Shown here: in pieces, positions 57,060-64,000 of the stretch
Position numbering within the stretch: the stretch's first letter is position 1
Layout of the letters: each line of letters begins with the position of its first letter
NCBI GenBank assembly: GCA_026874595.1
Contig: CM049319.1
Location: 21,563,601-21,627,600, forward strand
Reading direction: 5' to 3'
DNA: 64,000 nucleotides
Source of the DNA: Sipunculus nudus
Taxonomy: Eukaryota > Annelida > Sipuncula > Golfingiida > Sipunculidae
Program-made: the position numbers and the translations under genes
The notes under the pieces: generated by a model
What the model was told of the DNA's origin: nothing
Databases searched by the model: none
The model's input: only the letters and a program-made list of their open reading frames with translations

Positions 57060-57802
57060 TCATGGGCGTCCTGCAGGGATGGTCTTGAATATGGAACACC
57101 AGAATCTTGGAAGTTCCGGAATGTGGAGGTATTGGCATTGTACTGTCTTGACTGATAACGACCAAGATACCCAGGCATGTAGCCAAAACCTCTGACGGCT
57201 GTATGACCTCTCTCTGTCATGTGCTGGGTTCGGCGGGATAATGCTGTTTGCTATTTGCAGATTTTTAATTGCCCTCGGTGGCAAGGCAGACGTATTTTTT
57301 GCAGGGTACGAAAATTTCTGGAGGCTTGTGGACATTGTGAGCGTACAATTGAGTCTGCATACTTCTCTTGCAAGGACTGCACATGCGCCATGTTTATCAG
57401 GCATATGTAGTTAAGTTCTTGTTCAAGGACCTTATCCTGTGGTAGTGTTGCCAAGAGTTTTAATTTTGTTTCAGCATAACGAGCCGACTTACGAACCACA
57501 TTTAGCAGTGGTTGGTCATTGCTTGGCACTCCTTGTCTACAATCATGTACCTTATGGTCAGCAGTGAGCACAACATGAGCTAGAGAGTCACGTATTGACT
57601 TGAACAGAACCTTGCAATTCTTCTCGGGGTGATTCACTGTATCGTGACCAGGACTGAGGGGGCCCCTAAAGCAGTGACAGGGGCAAGAATTATCAGATGC
57701 GGCCTGGTCTGGCAAAGCATGTCGTATGGGGATAGAGAAAACTTGGGTTATATAGTTTTTTTTTATGGGGGTAAAGACATATGTATGTAGCGAGTATATC
57801 AT
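57060..57802 (-). pseudogene. DIRS gag-like segment
   Basis: The minus-strand frame from 57802 contains CHCFRGPLSPGHDTV, FKSIRDSLAHVVLTADHKV and a long helix (SARYAETKLKLLATLPQDKV, then NYICLINMAHVQSLQEKY). Another frame follows to 57060. The helical, Cys-poor composition, the position upstream of RT and the same strand make it the likely gag-equivalent of the DIRS element. No sequence motif proves it. Confidence 0.55.
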
Positions 57803-57924
57803 GCACTTATGTCTACTATCTATACTGTCCTATTGTATGTGCAGCCGTCAAGGAATTATCTGTAATGAGAGAATGTCTTGAATGATTAGTATACGGTATA
57901 TGGCATATGAACACATGAGCATCC

Positions 57925-58000
57925 AACTGGACTCGAACCACCGACTGCATATACTGTGTAGGCGTCCTCGCTACCGATTGCGCTATCAAGCGCTTGTTGA
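57925..58000 (-). mobile_element. tRNA-like SINE head
   Basis: The minus strand reads TAGCGCAATCGGTAGCG (box A) and GGTTCGAGTCC (perfect box B) 40-odd bases later. The acceptor-stem halves do not pair and the anticodon loop is irregular, so this is a tRNA-derived element or tRNA pseudogene rather than a working tRNA. The body may run on to about 57840. Confidence 0.5.
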
Positions 58001-58774
58001 GGGACACAGAAATTTCTGGGTATTTAAATATGAACATAATGTGTTGCCTCCTGTCAGTAGAAATGAAAATTATAGTTGCTTTTGGTGACGTCAGAGGTTT
58101 TGGGTAATGACATCTCTGGAACGGTTATGGGTGGCGGCATGTCCAAATGCGTTATAACAATGCATAAACAGACAACATATGACATGAATGTAAAACTCAT
58201 TAATATTGTAAATGATACGAGTAATTAATGTATTATATAATAGTATGACGTTAATGAAAGAATAAAAACAAGTGCTATTTTTGTTGTTTGTTGCAATAAA
58301 ACTAGCTAGTAAAATGATCACCCATTACTACATTGGAGTGCTCTCCTTTCTCACGTTACTTGTCAGCTTGGTTGCATGGAGGTTTTGTTAATTAGTTTGT
58401 GTGTCAACATTAAGGTGTAATAGACCGACTTGGTCAGTTGTACACTTGAGGAGCTATATCTTTTTGCAATGGCGAGCGGGCAACATGGTGAGAGCGAAAG
58501 TACCATTGATGACATACTTGACACCATATGTACAGATAATGTGACTGTTCGTTAAAAAAAAGTAAGTAGAAGTTGTGAGTACGGAGGAGACATCACAAAG
58601 AATGACGTTTAAACGAACAAACTGCTAGTACAAGTGAAAATCCTGGTCAGGGAAACAGTAAAGATGCTGAAGTATTATGTACATGCAGTAAAGGTAGTTA
58701 CGGTAGATCTACTTTAATGACAATGTTACAACCATAGAGACATTGAATAACACACAGCTAGTCAGAGAGGTACT
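58001..58774. other. Non-coding stretch
   Basis: No supported gene. A 28-codon frame from the ATG at 58470 (reads MASGQHGESESTIDDILD) resembles a start of a mobile-element protein and could be the ruined N-terminus of the Merlin transposase downstream. Confidence 0.35.
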
Positions 58775-59335
58775 GTTCAGCAAGGAATCTACGATTAACT
58801 GGCTGATTGAGAATGGGATGTTCCGTGGTAATCGTGTATGTCCGATATGTGGGGACAAAATGAAAATGTAACCAGTGTCAGAAGAGATTACTGGTGATCT
58901 ATATAGGTGGAGATGCCAGAAACAGAAACCTCGTGTGTACAATCAGAAACTTGCTATATAAGACATGGCAGTTGGTTTCATCATTCCAACTTAACTTTGG
59001 AAGAAATTATAGACATTTCATACTTTTGGAGACGGGGTCTGACACAAAGCCAGATTCAAATTGAAACAGGCTGCAGCAGTAACGCCCTAGTAGACTGGTG
59101 AAGGTTTTCTCGTGAAGTTTGTGAAGAAACTTTGTTGCGCAATTCAGAAAATGGAGCCAAAAAAGGAGGGGATAGTATAGTGGTGGAAATTGATGGATCG
59201 AAATTTTCCAAGAGGAAATATCACAGAGGACATATAGTGAAGGGCTCGTGGGTATTTGACGGACGAGAACAGTTAGATAAAACAAAAGTTTTTATGTTTG
59301 TTGTGCCTGACAGGACCAAGGAACTCTAATCCCGC
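58775..59335 (+). pseudogene. Merlin (IS1016-like) transposase remnant
   Basis: Three frame pieces follow in order. The first is NWLIENGMFRGNRVCPICGDKM (CxxC finger). The second is HGSWFHHSNLTLEEII and YFWRRGLTQSQIQIETG. The third is GGDSIVVEIDGSKFSKRKYH with GSWVFDGREQ and FVVPDRTKEL. VEIDxSKFxKRKY and the later PDR are hallmarks of the ISXO2/IS1016-type Merlin transposases, the first catalytic Asp being in EIDGSKF. Stops at about 58871 and 59099 and the absent C-terminal part show it is dead. Confidence 0.82.
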
Positions 59336-59574
59336 CGATACAAAAACACAATTTATATATAAAAAAATAGACAATTTTTATATGTTTATAGAAGTGTGCT
59401 GGACCTTTGCAGGTGAGATTTACATGCAGGCCGAATTCTATAATCGCACCGCATTTAGTTTCGACTGTTCGACTTTAAAACACTGGAAGTCACTGCATTA
59501 TTGACTTACTAACATCTCGATTTTACAAGTTTTTCATTATCGCCCAACACGGCTGACCCAAGCGGTGAGTTAGC

Positions 59575-59670
59575 ACCGAGAATGAATAAATTACCGTAAG
59601 CGACCAGGTCGCTTACGAAGTGCTGCTAACAGCCACAGGCGGCAGCACATGCAGTTTGTATGTGTGACTA
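59575..59670. repeat. Second copy of the 48.6-kb segment, with a perfect palindrome
   Basis: GAATGAATAAATTAC, ACGAAGTGC and ACAGGCGGCAGCACATGCAG match 48600-48690. At 59596-59616 the arms GTAAGCGACC and GGTCGCTTAC form a perfect inverted repeat around a single A; the 48.6-kb copy lacks the left arm. The copies may be terminal repeats of one element family. 59671-60325 shows no gene. Confidence 0.75.
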
Positions 59671-60325
59671 CTATCATCCACTGCGCAAAGGTGTCATTTG
59701 ACCGCGTTATTGAGACAATTTTTAAATTTTCCCACTATGACGTAATAGTGTATCAAAAAGTCATCACGTGACGGGTAGCTTTAGAGAAAGACCAGACCTT
59801 TCTTCATTTTGTTTTTAATTTACTTAATGTCTTGCATTTCGCATGAAACGTTTCTTATAGTAATATACTTTAATTTATTACTTATATTCATCTAACACTC
59901 AAGAAGTAGACCAGCTCTCTGACACAGAACATGGCGAACTCTGGATTTAAACAGCACAAAATAAAAAATCCGCTGACCACCAGACCTAATAGAAAACTTA
60001 GATTTGAATCGAGTAGTATCATAAAATAAAGTGTGGTTCACATTCAAATCATTTCATTTGTGCTGCATCTATACTACATTGACTTGTTACATTTGTCTCA
60101 AGTTAAGAACGAATTTGCACCTAACTTGTATTGATGAAATAAACCAAGGTGTTATCGATGAAATTTTTATTTTGACAGCATTTTATGCTTGATTTCATTT
60201 TTTAACAGGTTACAAGGGCTGTGCAAACATGTAGCTGGCTGATTGTTCCGGTTAGAGTATGCCGTAGTTACAGACTTGACTGAACCTTCTTGTACATCAA
60301 TCTCAAGAATGTTCCTGTGCTCGGA

Positions 60326-60565
60326 AATAGCTGCAAACCTCTGACGGCAACAGACGTGATTTTGAAAAAAAATAAGGATTTTTCAGTCAAGTTTGTATTA
60401 AGCAGATCTATATGTAGTGATGCTTTAATGTCAGCGCATAACTGGTTTAAAAATAGCTGCAAACCTCTGAAGGCAACAGATATGACTTGAAAAAGGGACC
60501 AGAATTTAAGTCAGTTTGTAACAAACATGTCTATACGGAGTGATGCTTTAATGTCAATAAATAAC
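60326..60565. repeat. 126-bp tandem duplication
   Basis: AATAGCTGCAAACCTCTGA starts copies at 60326 and 60452. GTGATGCTTTAATGTCA occurs near the end of each. Copies differ by substitutions and small indels. 60566-60986 shows no gene. Confidence 0.88.
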
Positions 60566-60986
60566 AATTTCAATTTTTATCCTACTTGTTTTCTTTTTCT
60601 ATATATTTTTCTATATAAAGATCGATTTTATTTTTTTTCAGTTACCAACTAATTAAATATGTAAATGGGAGTTTCAAATGATCATGGTCTGCCATGTAGA
60701 CCTTGATTGTAATGTCTGTAAATCAGTAGTTTAACCAAAGCTGAAATATGCCATTTACAATAGTTTGTTGTAATTTGGCTTTGTTGAGTTTGCTCAACTC
60801 TTGGCCGAACCTTTTATTATACTTGCATGCATTTAAGAGTGAGGTAATCATGCTGAATCTGTGAGAAGTCTAGTACATGATTTCACACCAATGTCACCTT
60901 CTCAACAGACCTACAGCAGGTAGAAGCATGTTTTACGTACCGACTTAGCCAAGGCCTTCCGATCCGTTGCACAAGACTCCTGATTT

Positions 60987-61800
60987 ATGCGGCTCTGTAA
61001 AGTGCGTAGTTTTCCTGTTCCAGACAAATTGGTATGTCAAAAATATGTGCTTGATATTTCCAAAATACTCCCTGTTGGGTCATCATTACAACTTCTTGAT
61101 GCAATGAAGAAACTTACAAGATATTTAACCAATCAAACTATGTACCATGGAAAAATCATTATCAGTGAACTGGCTTGAGCAGCGAATAGGACGCATCACT
61201 CCAAGTATCATGCACCGAGTGTGCACACGAGCCTCGACTCCCATGACACATCCAAGTGCAGATACAACAAAACTGTTGGAAACCATCGTGGGTCATTCAT
61301 CCACATTAAGATCACCAGCTGTAAAACAGGGGAAATCTATTGAACCACATGCTAAGACTGCCTACACAAACCTGTATAGAAATCCGATCGCAAGTTCCAA
61401 AACAGTGACTCTGGTCCAGTAGTGTGTAAAGATGAACCCTATCTTGCTGTGTCACCAGATCATCTTGTATCCTGTGACTGTCATAGCAAAGGATTGTGTG
61501 AGATTAAGTGTCCATACACCATACGTGCTGTTACTCCGACCGTTCAAATCTACTTATCTTTTTGTGTAAGTGAAGCCGAAGGTGTCATCAAACTGTCTGC
61601 AACACTTGACCACTACTTCCACATCACTGTGCAACTTGGTGTACTCGGCCTGTCATACTGTGAGTAGTTTGTATACACGAGTAATGGGCAACACCTAGAT
61701 AGGGCCTTCTTTAATTCAACATTATGGAACAACATGCTGACACATTTACATTGCCTCTTGACTAGCTATGTGGGTCCTCATCTCTTTTCTCTAAATGACA
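60987..61800 (+). pseudogene. Second YqaJ-type nuclease, frameshifted
   Basis: Plus-strand pieces read in order. The first is WLEQRIGRITPSIMHRVCTR with AVKQGKSIEPHAKTAY (61171-61356). After a frame change near 61420 come AVSPDHLVSCDCHSKGLCEI and KCPY, holding the Asp (SPD) and the E-x-K pair. Then comes HYFHITVQLGVLGLSYCE, a TAG (61665-61667), and the family-like WNNMLTHLHCLLTSYVGPHL. The domain is complete in outline, unlike a fragment, and its wording differs strongly from the 24-25 kb copy, so it is another lineage. There is no SWIM or PHD piece beside it. Confidence 0.83.
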
Positions 61801-61924
61801 AGTCTGCTGAAAGAACACCAATGTCCCCACAACCCAAGTATTATATAGCTGACATGGATGTAAATAAAGTAGTGTTACACTTTAAAATGTTAATTCACAA
61901 AGTTACAGAAGTATGAAGCTATGA

Positions 61925-63950
61925 CAAATCTAAAATAGCACAACCGAGTTGGCGGGATGAAGAATGTTGCATAAAAAAAACAGTAAAGGTGACTGCTCTT
62001 ACTAAGTATAGAAAAACAGGGGAACCAAATGATTTGACAGATTATAAAAGTGAAAAACAAACATTTAAAAGCTTGTGTAGTATAAAAAAGGAAAATCATA
62101 AAGATAACACATTCAAGAAAACATTACAAAGTAAAAATATCAATGATATTTGGAAATATGTACGAAATTATAAAAGACCTAAGAAAATATCCAACATAGA
62201 ACCAAATCAGTGGTATTGCTATTTTGAAGATCTTCTTAACAATTGTAAAATGAGATTAATGATGATACAAGGGTTGTTGTTAAAAGATATATAGAAAGAA
62301 GTTATGATGGAAAATATGAGTTTGAGCGCCTAAATTCAAACATAACTGAAAAGGCAATAAAAGATGCCATTGATCAAATGCGAAAAGGAAAGTCACCTGG
62401 GCCAAATGGAATATCTATAGACATAATCAAAGACAGTCTGTTTTACTTCATACCTTCATTGGTTACATTATTGAATAGTATTTTTCAGTAAGGAATATTT
62501 CTAGATGATCGTGGGAGAGCCATAATATTACCGTTACACAAAAAAGGTACTGTCAATCAGCTGGAAAATTACAGGGGCATTTCCTTATTAAATGTTTTAG
62601 GTGAAATATACAACAGGTTAATTGAATATGTTGAAAGACAAAATATGTTATCAGAGGCACAAGCAGGATACAGAAAAGAATACAGCACAATACATCATGC
62701 TTTTTGTATTACAAGCTCTGGTCCATAAATACTAACGCAAACGAAAGGGGAGATTCTATTGTATATTTGTGGATTTTAGCAAAGCTTTTGACTCTGTACA
62801 ACACGATATATTATGGTATACACTACAAAACATAAATGGTAAAATACTTAAAATTATCAGATCAATGTACTCCAAAATGCAATCTTGTATCATTACAGAC
62901 AAAGGGACTACAAGTTATTTCATATGTTCAATTGGTACAAGACAGGGCTGTATGATGAGTCCTTTACTTTTTTTCTCTATTTATTGATGAATATTTTAAT
63001 AATTTAAATACTTCTGATTGTAAAGGAATTTTTATTGATGAAGATCTATCTAATATTATGACCTTGATGTTTGCCGATGACATTGTTAACCTTGGCGATA
63101 CAGTTGGCAGACTACAAAACCTTGGCGATACAGTTGGCAGACTACAAAAAGCAAATTTATCATCTGCAAGATTTTTGTAAAAAATTTGGAATGAAAATTA
63201 ATATGGACAAAACAAAAATTATGGTTTTCAGAAGAGGAGGTAAATAACGGGAAATTGAAAAATGGTACTTGTTCAACAGAAAATTAGATGTAGTCTCTCA
63301 TTATAAATATCTCGGAATTATTTTTACATCCAAATTTACATGAACAAGAGCACATCAACAGCTTACAATGCAGGCTAACAAAGCTGTGAGTGTTATCAAG
63401 AACTTTAATAAGAAGTATGGAAATTTAACAGTTTTACAACTTTTTAAATGATTTGATGGCATTGTTGCCCTAATCCTGATGTATGGGTGTGAGATTTGGG
63501 GACATTCTAAAATGAAACAGTTGAAAGAGTTCACCATAAATGTTGTATATGTTATATATAGGTGAACATTCTCCAAACGCATCCGTTTTAGGCGACTGTG
63601 GAAGACTGCCACTTTTTGTTACATATTCAGTTCGTTGTGTTAAATATTGGTTGAAATTTGTTTCTTATGGATGATAATAGATATCCAAAGCACCTGTATC
63701 AGTTTTTATTGAAGTCAGATAACAATGGAAAAATTATTGGGTCACTCACATCAGGACTTTACTATTTCAAGCCGGTTTTGGATATGTGTGGCTAGTACAA
63801 TCTATATGAGACATAACCATTTTTATTACTCAATTTAAACAAAGAATAAAAGACATGCATGGCAATCCAAAATTGGCAAAATGACGTTCACTCTTGTAAT
63901 AAATTATACTTCCATGGAATCTTTAAGTCATTGTTAACTGTTGAAAAATA
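61925..63950 (+). pseudogene. LINE reverse transcriptase, decayed
   Basis: The plus strand carries the region after the endonuclease (SWRDEECCIKK, FWKY-like text). The RT core follows: KGKSPGPNGISIDIIKD, LPLHKKGTVNQLENYRGISL, MDFSKAFDSVQHDILW (catalytic Asp), GTRQGCMMSPLLF and LMFADDIVNL (FADD, about 63070-63085). Then comes KTKIMVFRRGG and the C-terminal piece SPNASVLGDCGRLPLFVTYS. Stops and slips occur throughout. The endonuclease is missing, so the copy is 5' truncated or joined to the YqaJ remnant. The wording fits a non-L1 LINE common in molluscs and differs from the 39.5-kb element. Confidence 0.85.
63090..63149 (+). repeat. Exact 30-bp tandem duplication in the RT gene
   Basis: CCTTGGCGATACAGTTGGCA plus GACTACAAAA is present twice in direct contact (63090-63119 and 63120-63149) with no difference. 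It keeps the frame (10 codons) and lies just after the FADD motif. Perfect identity in a decayed gene means it is recent. Confidence 0.97.
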
Positions 63951-64000
63951 TTTATGTGTACAAAATAAAAAACATTTTAAGTCACTCGCTCAATTAAGAT

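Noticed and set aside
57925-58000. Functional tRNA gene
   Set aside because: Box A and box B are good, but the acceptor stem halves do not pair and the anticodon loop lacks normal form. It is a SINE head or tRNA relic.

Overview
This is an AT-rich, intron-containing animal genome segment. It has GT-AG spliced genes, (TA)n tracts, tRNA-derived SINEs and many kinds of mobile element. The repeat style (GACGGACGG-core repeats, DIRS, ISL2EU with a YqaJ partner, Harbinger, Merlin, several LINEs) points to a marine invertebrate, most likely a mollusc. That is an inference from style; no sequence search was possible.

Layout. (1) 1.6-12.1 kb, minus strand: an F-box/LRR exon, an open HARBI1-like Harbinger transposase with its D, D, E residues, and the three exons of the Myb/SANT partner that goes with Harbinger transposases. 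The first Myb exon carries a 1-base frameshift, and its 6.1-kb intron is packed with hairpin-ended repeats. (2) 13.5-16.2 kb, plus strand: a secreted EGF-repeat gene, with a signal peptide and first EGF in exon 1 and three more phase 1-1 exons each encoding one EGF module. (3) 18.4-36.7 kb: an accessory block with two pairs of long inverted repeats (X/X', Y/Y'). It holds a decayed ISL2EU transposase (plus) interrupted at its 5' side by a hAT-like insert, a convergent decayed SAP-SWIM-YqaJ-PHD gene (minus), and a heavily decayed copy of a large invertebrate protein family ending in EADTR-like and DTD-like motifs. (4) 36.7-48.4 kb: mostly unique non-coding DNA, with a 36-bp minisatellite, a 5'-truncated LINE with intact target-site duplications, a hairpin-ended repeat and one possible type II membrane-protein first exon. 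(5) 48.4-57.8 kb, minus strand: a decayed DIRS-type retroelement (gag-like, RT, RNase H, tyrosine recombinase). A roughly 4.5-kb, 52-bp-unit minisatellite lies between its gag-like and RT parts, and an 862-bp hAT-type MITE lies between RT and RNase H. (6) 57.9-64 kb: a tRNA-like SINE head, a Merlin transposase remnant, a second divergent YqaJ nuclease pseudogene and a LINE reverse-transcriptase remnant.

Very little of the window looks like working host genes: the F-box/LRR exon, the EGF gene, and possibly the Harbinger transposase and the 47.2-kb membrane exon. The most unusual features are the transposase plus four-domain nuclease cassette, the satellite with higher-order structure inside a retroelement, and the permuted X Y ... 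X' Y' inverted repeats.
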